Assembly (NCBI RefSeq): GCF_000372825.1
Contig: NZ_KB910516.1
Coordinates: forward strand, 3,143,825 to 3,207,824
Length of the DNA stretch: 64,000 nt
Origin: Methylobacterium sp. 77
Lineage (GTDB): Bacteria; Pseudomonadota; Alphaproteobacteria; Rhizobiales; Beijerinckiaceae
Direction of reading: 5' to 3'
The position numbers and the translations under genes were made by a program. The notes under the pieces are model-generated. The model ran no database searches. It was given only the letters and a program-made list of their open reading frames with translations, and was not told where the DNA came from. Below, in pieces: positions 1 through 8,580 of the stretch; positions within the stretch are counted from its first letter, which is position 1, and each line of letters starts with the position of its first letter.

Positions 1-600
1 AGGATGGTCGGCATGAGCCTCAAAGAATGCCGGAAGTCTCTCGCAACTCTGGCGCTGCACGGCATCTACTCGGTCACGGCAGACGGGACGATCTACAGCC
101 GCAGAATGGTCCGGGACAATGCCAAGGCGTTGAAAGATAAGGAGAATGGCAAAAGAGGGGGTAACCCCGACCTTAACCAGGGGGTTAACCCCCCGGATAA
201 GGGGGAGGATAAAGCCCAGAATCCAGAAGCCAGAATCCAGATAGAAGAGGAGGGTGGTACTACTGTTCAGCCTCTTCCTGAAAAACCTGAGCCTGACACT
301 CGCGCCGCCGCTTCGCGATCGTCGCCGGGGGCGAAACGATATTTTTTCGAGAGTGGCGTCATCCGGCTCACCGAGCCCGATTTCCGAAAATGGGAATCCG
401 CGTTCCCCAGCATCAACCTTCGAGCCGAGCTGACGGGCCTGACCGGGTGGGCTGGCGACCAAACGAGCTGGTTTTTCGCCGTGCCAGGGGCACTGGCCAA
501 GCGAGATCGGGAGGCGCGGCTCGCGGTCGAGCGCTTCAGGGCCGATGCCGAGGCCAAGGCAAACGCGCCCAAGCCGAGGCCCTGCGGCTACGTGCCGTGA
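1..600 (+). CDS. Phage DUF1376/YdaU-like replication-associated protein (5' end outside window)
   Basis: The frame is open to the left edge, so only the C-terminal part is visible; the first methionine in view (position 4) need not be the start. A segment with an interface-type tyrosine/arginine pattern (GTIYSRRMVRDNAKALKDKE) is followed by a basic KRGG stretch. This resembles the tail of DUF1376/YdaU-type phage proteins, which usually lie beside helicase genes. A low-complexity acidic linker follows, then a C-terminal segment rich in W and F. The primase zinc-ribbon gene starts inside its stop codon (GTGA overlap), which fits a phage replication operon. The family call is tentative. Confidence 0.5.
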   Translation, partial: RMVGMSLKECRKSLATLALHGIYSVTADGTIYSRRMVRDNAKALKDKENGKRGGNPDLNQGVNPPDKGEDKAQNPEARIQIEEEGGTTVQPLPEKPEPDTRAAASRSSPGAKRYFFESGVIRLTEPDFRKWESAFPSINLRAELTGLTGWAGDQTSWFFAVPGALAKRDREARLAVERFRADAEAKANAPKPRPCGYVP

Positions 601-926
601 GATCGGTCGATGAGATCCTCCGCGAATTCGGGATCGTCCTGCGGTCGACATCCCCCGGCCGGCACTACGCGATCTGCCCTCGATGCGCGGTCAACGCCAA
701 GCACTCCGCCAACCGCCGACGCCGATCCCTGGGCGTCACGATCGACGCCGGTGGCGTCGGGTTTCGATGCCTCAACTGTGACCTGAGCGGCGGGAAGTAT
801 TTCAACGATGACCCTCAACCCATCGGCAATCGCGTGGCTGGAAAGCCGGGCCCTCGACAGCGAAACCGCCTCACGTTTGGGGATCTACAGCGCCAAGCGC
901 GCTCAGGGTGGCGATCCGGTTCCTGA
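597..926 (+). CDS. Zinc-ribbon (primase-type) protein, replication module
   Basis: A 109-residue protein starting at a GTG that overlaps the upstream stop. It has two CxxC pairs (Cys27/Cys30 and Cys58/Cys61) around a short beta-rich segment, the layout of the zinc-binding domain of T7 gp4-type primases. The recognisable domain ends near residue 70 (GGKYF). The remaining ~40 residues are read in a different frame over the start of the helicase gene and look like overhang. The protein probably supplies template recognition to the TOPRIM/helicase encoded next. The long overlap (808-926) could mean a split or frameshifted primase-helicase, but a separate zinc-ribbon subunit is also plausible. Confidence 0.65.
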   Translation: MRSVDEILREFGIVLRSTSPGRHYAICPRCAVNAKHSANRRRRSLGVTIDAGGVGFRCLNCDLSGGKYFNDDPQPIGNRVAGKPGPRQRNRLTFGDLQRQARSGWRSGS

Positions 927-2349
927 CGTCGCCGGCAACATCCTCGTCTTCCCGTATCTCGACGGTGGCGAGGAGGTGAACGCCAAGTACCGAGGGCGTG
1001 ATATGGCCGGTAAGAAGCGGTTCTGGCAGCGGGCCGGCGCCCGTAAGACGTTCTTCAACGTCTCCGTCCTCGACGACCCGGCCGTGCAAACCGGGCAGGC
1101 GCCGGTGGTCATCACCGAGGGCGAACTCGACACGGTCGCGGCTATCCAGTCCGGCCACCCTTTCACCGTCTCCGTGCCTGACGGCGCGCCTCCGGCCCGT
1201 GACGAGCAGGGCAACATCGTCGTGGTTCCGGACAACGCCGACGACGTGGTCCCCGAGCACGACGACAAGTATCGCTACGTCTTCAACAATTGGGATCGCC
1301 TGAAGCGGGTGAAGCGGTTCGTCCTCGCCGTCGATAACGACGAGCCGGGACGCCGTCTCGGTCAGGAACTCGCCCGGCGTCTCGGCCGGTCGCGCTGCTG
1401 CCTCGTTTCCTATCCGACCGAGCCCTGCGTCGCCGATGCCGACGGCGTGCTCCGGCCTGCGAAGGATCTCAACGAGGTGCTTCAGCACTTCGGGGCCGAG
1501 GCCGTCATGGCCTGCATCGAACGGGCAAAGCCCTTCCCTGTGAAAGGCCTCTACAAACTCTCCGACTTTCCGGAGCGCCCTCCGCTCCTCGCCCTGACCA
1601 CCGGATTCCGCGAACTCGACCTTCACATGCGGCTGTACCGCGGGGCATTCGTCGTGGTCAGCGGTCTACCTGGCGGCGGCAAGACTGCTCTGATGACCCA
1701 GATCGCGATGAACATGGCGACGGGACACAGCTGGCGGATCGCCATCGCCTCGTTCGAGATGCACGTCCGTCCGATCCTGGAGAACATGCTGCTCGGCTTC
1801 ATGCTCCAGAAGCCGCGCAGCCTATGGACCAAGCCGGAATGCGACGGCTGCCGGCGGTTCATCGACGAGCACTTCGTCTTCATCGCCCTCGCTCCGGACG
1901 ACGAGGACACCGAGGCCGACGTCCAGTGGGTGATTGATCGAGCGGCCGATGCCGTGGTCCGCGAGGGCATTTCCATGCTCCTCCTCGACCCATGGAACGA
2001 GGTGGAGCACAAGCGCCGGCCCGGCGAGAACGTCGCCGATTACACCAACCGGGCCATCCGTCTGCTGAAGCGGTTCGCGCACAGCTACGACGTTTGCACG
2101 GTGGTCGTGGCTCACCCGACAAAGTCCGCCGGGCTCTCGGTTCGGAGTGGTGAGCCGATGTCCCTCTACGACATCGCCGACGGCGCCACCTGGGCGAACA
2201 AGGCCGAGATCGGTCTGGTCATCCACCGCGCCTCGCCGCACGACCGCATCGCCAATGTAGGCATCCGCAAGGTCAAGTTCCACGAAACCGGCAAGATCGG
2301 CGACGTGTCCCTGATGTTCGACGACGAGCTCCGCCAGTTCGTCGCCTGA
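808..2349 (+). CDS. TOPRIM / DnaB-type primase-helicase
   Basis: A 513-residue phage replication protein combining primase and helicase parts. The TOPRIM domain shows the EGELDT glutamate motif (residue 104 on) and the DND metal-binding motif (176-178). The RecA-fold helicase domain shows Walker A GLPGGGKT (286-293) and Walker B LLLD (Asp394). This matches the T7 gp4/DnaB-like architecture without the N-terminal zinc ribbon, which lies in the overlapping upstream gene. It would unwind DNA at the replication fork and prime lagging-strand synthesis. The frame opens only at 787, so ATG 808 is the earliest reasonable start. Confidence 0.85.
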   Translation: MTLNPSAIAWLESRALDSETASRLGIYSAKRAQGGDPVPDVAGNILVFPYLDGGEEVNAKYRGRDMAGKKRFWQRAGARKTFFNVSVLDDPAVQTGQAPVVITEGELDTVAAIQSGHPFTVSVPDGAPPARDEQGNIVVVPDNADDVVPEHDDKYRYVFNNWDRLKRVKRFVLAVDNDEPGRRLGQELARRLGRSRCCLVSYPTEPCVADADGVLRPAKDLNEVLQHFGAEAVMACIERAKPFPVKGLYKLSDFPERPPLLALTTGFRELDLHMRLYRGAFVVVSGLPGGGKTALMTQIAMNMATGHSWRIAIASFEMHVRPILENMLLGFMLQKPRSLWTKPECDGCRRFIDEHFVFIALAPDDEDTEADVQWVIDRAADAVVREGISMLLLDPWNEVEHKRRPGENVADYTNRAIRLLKRFAHSYDVCTVVVAHPTKSAGLSVRSGEPMSLYDIADGATWANKAEIGLVIHRASPHDRIANVGIRKVKFHETGKIGDVSLMFDDELRQFVA

Positions 2350-2388
2350 GCCACGGACGAGCACCATTCGATTCCAAGGGAGAACTCC

Positions 2389-3099
2389 ATGGCTCGCACC
2401 AAGGGTAAGCGGCAGCGCGAACGAGCGCGGCGGCAGCGTCGCGACGAGCGTAGAGCCGAACGCCGTGCTTCCTCTGGTACCGGTCCCAGCCTCGGGGCTG
2501 CTCAGAAGGCCGGTGCCCGTAGCGCTGCCGATCCGATCTGTGGCGTGGCTTCGCCCACGATCGATCCGAGCCTGTGCTGGTACATCGCCAAGACCACGCC
2601 CCGCATGGGCGTCCGCGCCCTGGAGGCCCTACAGGCCGTAGACGTGGTGACCTATCAACCTCGCGCCTCGGAGGTCGTCGTTCGCCGTGGTCGCCGTGTC
2701 GTCCGGCGGACGCCGATGCTGATCCGGACAGTGTTCATTGGGGTGAAGGATGCCCCGCACCTGGCCGTCGCCAAGGACCGGCCGGGCGTCGCCGAGATTG
2801 TTTGCTACCCTGTCGAGGACAAGTCGCTGGAGGGCAACATCTCCGGACCGGTCCTGAAGCCTGCCCTGCTCGATGCCGAGGGGCTGCAACGGTTCGTGGA
2901 CAGGATCGCCAAGGGTGAGATCGTCGCGCCGATGGGTATCTCGATTGGGCAGCAGGTCCTCGTCATTGATGGGCCGTTCGCCAGCTTCCCGGCAGTGGTC
3001 GAGGATATCTTGCCCAACGACCGCGTGAAGGTGTGCATCTCGATCTTCGGGAGGGCGTCGCCTGTCGATTTGGACATTGCGCAAGTGCAAGTCGTGTAA
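2389..3099 (+). CDS. Phage-encoded NusG-like transcription elongation/antitermination factor
   Basis: A 236-residue protein. A very basic N-terminal tail (residues 1-28, mostly R/K) precedes an NGN-like domain beginning WYIAKTTPR (64-72) with a central RTPMLIRTVFIGV strand. A KOW-type domain follows (about 185-236) with the hallmark GQQVLVIDGPFASF and an IFGR turn. These are the NusG/RfaH-family signatures. It sits between the helicase and the terminase/late genes, where lambda-like phages need an antiterminator, so a role in reading through terminators into the late operon is a natural inference. The basic tail is absent from housekeeping NusG. A different nucleic-acid role cannot be excluded. 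Confidence 0.8.
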   Translation: MARTKGKRQRERARRQRRDERRAERRASSGTGPSLGAAQKAGARSAADPICGVASPTIDPSLCWYIAKTTPRMGVRALEALQAVDVVTYQPRASEVVVRRGRRVVRRTPMLIRTVFIGVKDAPHLAVAKDRPGVAEIVCYPVEDKSLEGNISGPVLKPALLDAEGLQRFVDRIAKGEIVAPMGISIGQQVLVIDGPFASFPAVVEDILPNDRVKVCISIFGRASPVDLDIAQVQVV

Positions 3100-3267
3100 T
3101 ATATCGATCTACGCACAGCCGCCGCTGTACTCTCCCCGGTGGGGATCGACGTTAAGCCGCGACGGAGACGGGTAAGGCCGCTTCTCCACTTTGGAGGCTG
3201 GTTCCGCATCTCTGACCCCATTGGGGTACTACTTGAAGAGACGGGGATCGAGGGTGTTGGCACACCC

Positions 3268-3567
3268 TTAGCCGCGAAATTGGTCCCTCGCATGACCTAA
3301 GACGCGGCCGGCGAGCCATCCAAGGCCGTAGATCACCAACAATGTACCTGTGAATGCGCTGGGAATTACGAGCCACTTCGGCAGGTAACTCACAAAGGAC
3401 AAGGAGTGCGTGGACCACAGCACGACAAAGGCTGGAAGGATCGGAAGCGCCGCAGCCATAAAGAATGACCCGTCATTGCCTTGGATCGACGCAGCGTACC
3501 CCCACGAGACAAGCGAAAACGCTGCGTAGACGGAAACCAGGGCTAGTCCGGCCTTGCTGATTCTCAT
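3268..3567 (-). CDS. Small multi-spanning membrane protein (possible moron)
   Basis: A 99-residue hydrophobic protein on the strand opposite the phage genes, with three to four predicted membrane segments (about 6-25, 36-52, 62-88). An AAGGA sequence lies just upstream of the ATG, at rather short spacing. No recognisable family. Its orientation and isolation between the early and terminase modules suggest an independently transcribed moron expressed in the lysogen. Existence is supported by the coherent hydrophobic pattern only. Confidence 0.5.
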   Translation of the reverse strand: MRISKAGLALVSVYAAFSLVSWGYAASIQGNDGSFFMAAALPILPAFVVLWSTHSLSFVSYLPKWLVIPSAFTGTLLVIYGLGWLAGRVLGHARDQFRG

Positions 3568-3601
3568 GATCCTTAAATCACATTAGCAGCCGGAGACGTC
3601 C

Positions 3602-3814
3602 ATGACCCGTGCGCAGAGGCTTCTCATCCTCATCGACGAGGTCGAGCCCTTCCCCGACACCCTGCTCCGATCCCTGGTCGACGCAGAGGCACGCGGCGAA
3701 CCTGCCGATGAGGGCGACCCCTTCGAACTGCTAAGCATGCGGATCGCCACCCGCCCCGCACTCGCCGGCCTAGTCGTCATCGCATCCGCCACCCCGATCG
3801 AGTGTGACCCATGA
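3602..3814 (+). CDS. Small phage protein, unknown function
   Basis: A 70-residue protein with a good ribosome-binding site (GGAG, about 7 bases before ATG). It is acidic in the middle (EARGEPADEGD) with hydrophobic ends. Its stop overlaps the ATG of the next small gene (ATGA), indicating translational coupling. No family recognised. Confidence 0.55.
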   Translation: MTRAQRLLILIDEVEPFPDTLLRSLVDAEARGEPADEGDPFELLSMRIATRPALAGLVVIASATPIECDP

Positions 3815-3963
3815 GGAAGACCCAACGCGATGCGCTCACCGACATGATGCGCGCGATCCTCGCTGTCGGGCACTGCCCCGATGACATCCGCCTCCGTGCC
3901 TCGGGCCTGCAGATGAAGCTGACCCTGGATGAGGTCGGCATGGGGATGGGACGCCCGTCCTAG
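3811..3963 (+). CDS. Very small phage protein (50 aa), translationally coupled
   Basis: A 50-residue frame starting at the ATG of an ATGA stop/start overlap with the preceding small gene and ending in TAG at 3961-3963. The product begins MRKTQRDALTDMMRAILAVG and is helical, with no recognisable domain. The overlap and its place between two phage genes are the main support. Confidence 0.45.
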   Translation: MRKTQRDALTDMMRAILAVGHCPDDIRLRASGLQMKLTLDEVGMGMGRPS

Positions 3964-4043
3964 GTGCCGGGGACCCTGGAGGGTCGGACCCTATGAGGGT
4001 GGTCGGGGCCCCCAATGTTTCTAGCGCCACGGTCCGAAAACCC

Positions 4044-4076
4044 GTGAACGGTGAACAGTGAACGCGCAAAGTGAAC
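4044..4076 (+). repeat. GTGAAC iteron-like array in front of terminase small subunit (candidate cosB/TerS site)
   Basis: Four copies of GTGAAC lie at 4044, 4051, 4058 and 4071. The first three are in perfect 7-base register; the fourth is 13 bases further on. The array ends 14 bases before the preferred terS ATG (4091). In lambda, TerS binds repeated R sites in cosB next to its own gene, so a packaging-recognition role is a reasonable guess. An autoregulatory operator is the alternative. Confidence 0.5.
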
Positions 4077-4090
4077 GCTCGCCCCAGGCT

Positions 4091-4693
4091 ATGAACCAGG
4101 CCGAATTCGCCCGGCACCGGGGCGTGTCGAAGGCAATCGTCACGAAGTGGAAGGGGCTCGGCCTCCTCAAGCTCACCGACGCCGGCCTTGTCGACGTCAA
4201 CGCGACGGAATGGGAGCTCGACCAGCGCCCGGCCAAGTACCGCGGAGGGGTTTCGCACCGTCCGATCCGCGCAACGGTGCGGGATGAGTCGGATCCGCGC
4301 GAGAAGCCTGAGCGCCCGAAGCCGAAGCCCGCGCCACGGTCCGCCGAGATCCCGGTCACGCCGGACGAACCGCTCGACTTCGACCCGGACGATCCGAACC
4401 TCGACCTCCAAGAGGCGGTCCGGCGCAAAGAGAATTTCCTCGGGCTCCAGCGGAAGCAGGATTACGAGGTCAAACAGGGCGAGCTGGTCAATCGAAGTGC
4501 CGCCGAGACGCTGTGTTTCGATCTAGCCCGAGACTACCGCGACGCCTGGGAGGCGTGGCCTTCCCGCATCGCGACGATCATGGCGGACCAGTTGGGGGTC
4601 GATGCGCGCACGCTCACAACGGTTCTGACCGCGCATGTCCTTGAACACCTCCAGCAGCTCGGAGAGCCGGAAACGACCTTACCTCGATCTTGA
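4091..4693 (+). CDS. Terminase small subunit (Nu1-like)
   Basis: A 200-residue protein with an N-terminal winged-HTH-type motif (MNQAEFARHRGVSKAIVTKW) as in lambda Nu1 and other TerS proteins, a proline- and charge-rich linker, and a C-terminal helical region likely to contact TerL. ATG 4091 is preferred because it puts the HTH at the N-terminus and leaves the GTGAAC array non-coding; GTG 4058 is the in-frame alternative. The 3' end overlaps the TerL start by about 59 bases, normal for terminase pairs. It recognises phage DNA and positions TerL for cutting and packaging. Confidence 0.75.
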   Translation: MNQAEFARHRGVSKAIVTKWKGLGLLKLTDAGLVDVNATEWELDQRPAKYRGGVSHRPIRATVRDESDPREKPERPKPKPAPRSAEIPVTPDEPLDFDPDDPNLDLQEAVRRKENFLGLQRKQDYEVKQGELVNRSAAETLCFDLARDYRDAWEAWPSRIATIMADQLGVDARTLTTVLTAHVLEHLQQLGEPETTLPRS

Positions 4694-5288
4694 GAGCCTG
4701 CGTCGCGCATGGCACGCGGGCACGCGGCCGGCGCCGCAGGTCAACGTGGTCGAGTGGGCCGAGGAATTCCGCAAGCTCAGCAAGGAGTCATCCAACGGCG
4801 GCCGCTTCTTCACCTCGCGCGTCGAGGTGGCGCGCGGTCCGATGCTCGCGGCGACCGAGCCCGGCGTCAGCAAGGTCACGCTGATGGCGTGCACGCAGCT
4901 GCTCAAGACCACCGTGATCGAGAATATCCTCGGACGGTTCATCCACGTCGACCCGTGCCCCATCCTGGTCGTCCAGCCGAAGGACGACGCAGCCGAGACC
5001 TTCTCGAAGGACCGGCTGGCGCCCATGATCCGCGACACGAAGGTGCTGCGCGACCTGTTCGGCGACGCCAAGGCGAAGGACGCCGGCGCGACCCTGACGC
5101 ACAAGCAGTTCCCCGGCGGGCATATCACCCTCGTCGGCTCGAACAGCCCGACCAACCTCGCGATGCGGCCGATCCGGCTGCTCTGCTGTGACGAGATCGA
5201 CAAATATCCGCTCTCGGCCGGCGGCGAAGGCCCGCCTATCGACCTCGCAGAGGAGCGCCAGGCCGAGTTCTCGACGAACAGCCTGACG
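4635..5288 (+). CDS. Terminase large subunit (GpA-like), N-terminal ATPase half of a frameshifted gene
   Basis: The GpA-family packaging ATPase is recognisable over residues 1-218: a Walker-A-like CTQLLKT (86-92), Walker B LLCCDEID (183-190) and the DLAEERQAEF coupling segment. After codon 5286-5288 the frame loses all family similarity and runs on to a stop at 5972, while the expected continuation (VLACSPTVAG) is in the -1 frame from 5288. Restoring one G in ACG(G)TG at 5288 gives a seamless GpA protein. No slippery heptamer is visible, so this is a one-base deletion or an assembly error rather than programmed shifting. Confidence 0.75.
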
Positions 5289-6718
5289 TGCTGGCCTGCT
5301 CGCCCACTGTGGCCGGGCGCAGCGCGATCGAGGCGTCCTACGACGAAAGCGACCAGCGCAAGCCGTTCGTCGAATGCCCGTACTGCCAGACTTGGCAGAG
5401 CCTGGAATGGGAGCGGGTCCGGTTCGAGAAGGACGACACCGACAAGATTGACCCGGCCACCGCCCGCATCGAGTGCGTGTCGTGTGAGAAGCCCTGGACC
5501 GAGTCGCAGCGCCTCGTCGCGCTGCGCCGGATCGAATGGCGGCAGACCAGATCGTTCAACTGCTGCGGCCAACGACAAAACCCGGAGCGCTGGGCACCCG
5601 AAGCGCACGGTGTCCGCCGCGCCCTATGCTCTCATTGCGGCACGATGGCCGTCCCGAACGCCCATGCAGGCTTCCAGGCGTCGAAGCTCTACGCGCCGAA
5701 GCAGACCATCCGCGAGACCGTGGCGAAGTTCGCCCGTGCAAAGCGCCGAGGACCGGAGGCCTTGCGGACGTTCTACAACACGCAGTTGGCGCGCATTTGG
5801 AAAGAGGGCGCCGACGCTCCGGAATGGGAGGATGTCCTCGCCCGACGTGACGCGGACCCATCCGGCACCGTGCCGATGGCGGCCCTCGTCCTATTCGGTG
5901 GCGTCGACGTCCAGAAGGACCGGCTTGAGGTCGGGATCTGGGGGTTCGGTCGCAACCGGGAACGTTGGCTGATCGAGCACCGCGTGCTGATCGGCGAGAC
6001 CAACCGCCCCGAGGTCTGGAAACAGCTTGAGGCGATGTTCTCGGAGACCTGGGACCACGCCAGCGAGAACGAGATCACAGTTCGGGATTGGGGCATCGAT
6101 TCGAGCGGGTTCACTGCCGAAGTCTACGCCTTCGTTCGGTCCCAGGCTGGTCGGGGGAACGTCCATGCGGTCGACGGCGTGGACAGCATGTCTGCGGCCT
6201 TCCTCGGCGCCGGCGGCAAAGACACCAACGCAGCCGGCAAGAAGCTGCGCCGCGGCCTGAAGCTGATCCGGATCGGGGCCTCGTTCTGCAAGCAGGAACT
6301 GATGGGGTGCCTGGCGCTCCAACGGCCCGCCAAAAACAATCCGTTCCCAGCAGGGTTCGTCCATCTGCCGAACGACGTCACCGAGGATCAGGTCAAGCAG
6401 CTGACCTCCGAGGAACTCGTCAGCCACGTCACCCGCGGCAAGACCCGGCGCGAGTGGGTGGTGATCGGCGGTCGACGCAACGAGGTACTCGACTGTGCCA
6501 ACTATGCGCGAGGGCTCGCTGCCATGCGCGGCTGGGAACGCTGGCGCGAAATGCATTGGCGCGAGCGCGAAGCCAGTCTCGGCATCGGGCTCGTCCGCCC
6601 CGAAGACGCCCTCCCGGACCCGGTCCCGCCTGTCGTCGTGGCGGCCGGCTCTCTCGCCAACCGTCAGCTACGCCGTACTGGCGGCCGCAGCAAAGTCCGC
6701 AATCGTCCGTCGAGGTAG
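5288..6718 (+). CDS. Terminase large subunit (GpA-like), C-terminal nuclease half of a frameshifted gene
   Basis: Continuation of TerL in the -1 frame. It opens with the ATPase coupling strand LACSPTVAG, then a zinc-finger-like region (CPYC at the start and further CxxC pairs, about 5380-5650), then the RNase H-like nuclease domain with GGVDVQKDRLEVGIWGFGR and the acidic WGIDSSGF motif. A GTG at 5288 could act as a start, but the half-protein would lack the ATPase. As assembled, the prophage could not package DNA unless the frame is restored. Confidence 0.75.
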   Translation: MLACSPTVAGRSAIEASYDESDQRKPFVECPYCQTWQSLEWERVRFEKDDTDKIDPATARIECVSCEKPWTESQRLVALRRIEWRQTRSFNCCGQRQNPERWAPEAHGVRRALCSHCGTMAVPNAHAGFQASKLYAPKQTIRETVAKFARAKRRGPEALRTFYNTQLARIWKEGADAPEWEDVLARRDADPSGTVPMAALVLFGGVDVQKDRLEVGIWGFGRNRERWLIEHRVLIGETNRPEVWKQLEAMFSETWDHASENEITVRDWGIDSSGFTAEVYAFVRSQAGRGNVHAVDGVDSMSAAFLGAGGKDTNAAGKKLRRGLKLIRIGASFCKQELMGCLALQRPAKNNPFPAGFVHLPNDVTEDQVKQLTSEELVSHVTRGKTRREWVVIGGRRNEVLDCANYARGLAAMRGWERWREMHWREREASLGIGLVRPEDALPDPVPPVVVAAGSLANRQLRRTGGRSKVRNRPSR

Positions 6719-6721
6719 CGA

Positions 6722-6946
6722 ATGGCCAATGACCTCGACAAGCAGATCGCCACCCTCGACCGAGCCATGGCCAGCGGCGTGCTTACGGTCGAGAGCCCTG
6801 ACACGGGCCGGGTGACTTATCGCTCCTATGACGAGATGCGCCGCGTCCGCGCGGATCTCGTCGCCCGCCGCGACGCTGCCAACGGCAACCCGTTCGGGCG
6901 GCGCCGGACCAGCCAGGTCGTCATCACCTGCCGCAGCGGGTGGTAA
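6722..6946 (+). CDS. Head-tail joining protein, gpW family
   Basis: A 74-residue protein. Residues 5-50 show the gpW pattern: an N-terminal helix (LDKQIATLDRAMASG), a beta hairpin (VTYRS) and a second helix with the YDEMRRVRADL signature. It sits between TerL and portal as lambda gpW does. gpW seals the filled capsid and prepares the portal for the connector. The stop lies one base before the portal start. Confidence 0.8.
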   Translation: MANDLDKQIATLDRAMASGVLTVESPDTGRVTYRSYDEMRRVRADLVARRDAANGNPFGRRRTSQVVITCRSGW

Positions 6947-6947
6947 G

Positions 6948-8558
6948 ATGATCGGGTACGGCAAGATCAACGTCACCATGAAAGGCGGCGGGACCCTTCA
7001 ACCGATGACGGCCAGCCTGACGGATGACGTTCTTGCCAGCGCGCCGGATGTCCGCCCCTACGACATCGCCGGCGGCACCGGTCGGCGTTCGCGCAGCTGG
7101 CGCGTTGCGAGCTATGGACCGAACACGGCGATCAACTACGCCATCGACGAGCTGCGGCGGAAGTCGCGCGATCAGGCCCGCAAGAACCCGCTCGCCGGTG
7201 GCGCGGTCGATAAACTGGTCTCGAACATCGTCGGCACCGGCATCGTGCCGCGCTCCACCGCAGCGCGGCCAGTCGAGGGCCTGACGCCCGCCCGAGCGAA
7301 AAAGATCAAGAAGGAGGATGCCGCCTTCCGTGCCCAGATCCAGCGCCTCTGGCTGGACTGGACGGATCAGGCGGATTCGGTCGGAGCCCTGGACTTCTAC
7401 GGCCTGCAGGCACTGGCCGTCCGCGGCATGATCGAGGGCGGTGAGACCTTCATTCGCCTCCGTACCCGCCGACCTAAGGACAACCTGACTGTCCCGCTGC
7501 AGCTTCAGCTTCTGGAGGGCGAGCACTGCCCGCATACGAAGAACGAGCCTGCCAACCGGGTCCGCAGCGGCATTCAGTACGACGTCATCGGCAAGCGGGT
7601 CGGGTACTTCCTCTATCGTGAACATCCCGGCGACGGGCAGGTATCGCAGGTGGCGCCGGATCTGGCCGAGGTGCCCGCCACCGACGTCTGCCACCTGTAT
7701 CGCGCCCTGCGTCCGGGACAGGATCGCGGCGAACCCTGGCTCGCCCGCGCGCTGCGCACCCTCTACGACCTCGACGGCTATTTCGATGCCGAGCTGGTCC
7801 GCAAGAAGAACGCATCCCGCCTCGTCGGCTTCATCAAGCGGATCCGCAAGGAGGCGGCCGAGGGGATCGATTCGCCGGGCTCCGGGCCGATCGGATCGGA
7901 TGGCGCCGATGATTACGGTGTCGGCACGGTCGAGTTCGAACCCGGCACCCTGCAGGTGCTCGACGACAACGAGGACGTAACATTCTCGAACCCGCCGGAC
8001 GTCGGGCCCAACTTCGAGATGTTCGTCCGCGAGGCCAAGCGGAATATCGCCGTTGCCTGCGGCCTCCTCTACGAGGTGCTCAGCGGCGACTACGGCGAGC
8101 TCAACGATCGCACGCTGCGCTCCGCGCTGAACGATTTCCGCCGCGCCGTCGAGGCGTGGCAGCATCACCTCGTCGTCTATCAGGTGTGCCGGCCGATCTG
8201 GATCCGCTGGATCGACCTCGCCCTCCTATCGGGCGCGCTGACGCTGCCGACCGAGATGCGTCGGCAGGACGCCTACGCCGTGAACTGGATTCCGCAGGCC
8301 TGGCCGTACATCCACCCCGTCCAGGACGTGGAAGGCAAGACCTTGGAGATCCAGGCCGGGTTCTCCACCCGATCCCGGAAGGTGTCCGAGAGCGGGTACG
8401 ACGCCGAGGCGGTCGACGCCGAGAACAAGTCCGACAACGACCGCGCCGACGAGCTCGGCCTCACCTACTTCAGCGACGGGCGGCAGAAGGCAACGAAGGC
8501 TCAGGCCGCGCCGGCGCCGGTCCCGGACGACAACGCTCCGCCCGGCGCGAGCGACTGA
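6948..8558 (+). CDS. Portal protein (lambda gpB family)
   Basis: A 536-residue lambda-type portal. Features are the N-terminal RSRSWRVASYGPNTAINYAIDELR segment typical of the family (quoted in part), NPLAGGAVDKLVSNIVGTGI, and the middle YELLSGDYGELNDRT-like motif (here LSGDYGELNDRTLRSAL). The C-terminus is low-complexity and acidic. The dodecameric portal forms the capsid vertex through which DNA passes. ATG 6948 is chosen because it follows the gpW stop immediately and matches the usual N-terminus; the open frame upstream is shadow. Confidence 0.9.
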   Translation: MIGYGKINVTMKGGGTLQPMTASLTDDVLASAPDVRPYDIAGGTGRRSRSWRVASYGPNTAINYAIDELRRKSRDQARKNPLAGGAVDKLVSNIVGTGIVPRSTAARPVEGLTPARAKKIKKEDAAFRAQIQRLWLDWTDQADSVGALDFYGLQALAVRGMIEGGETFIRLRTRRPKDNLTVPLQLQLLEGEHCPHTKNEPANRVRSGIQYDVIGKRVGYFLYREHPGDGQVSQVAPDLAEVPATDVCHLYRALRPGQDRGEPWLARALRTLYDLDGYFDAELVRKKNASRLVGFIKRIRKEAAEGIDSPGSGPIGSDGADDYGVGTVEFEPGTLQVLDDNEDVTFSNPPDVGPNFEMFVREAKRNIAVACGLLYEVLSGDYGELNDRTLRSALNDFRRAVEAWQHHLVVYQVCRPIWIRWIDLALLSGALTLPTEMRRQDAYAVNWIPQAWPYIHPVQDVEGKTLEIQAGFSTRSRKVSESGYDAEAVDAENKSDNDRADELGLTYFSDGRQKATKAQAAPAPVPDDNAPPGASD

Positions 8559-8580
8559 CCCTCACCATCACGGAGGCACC

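Noticed and set aside
3215..3227. Small palindrome ACCCC-ATT-GGGGT
   Set aside because: Short stem without T-run and overlapping the end of the membrane-protein region; no clear role.
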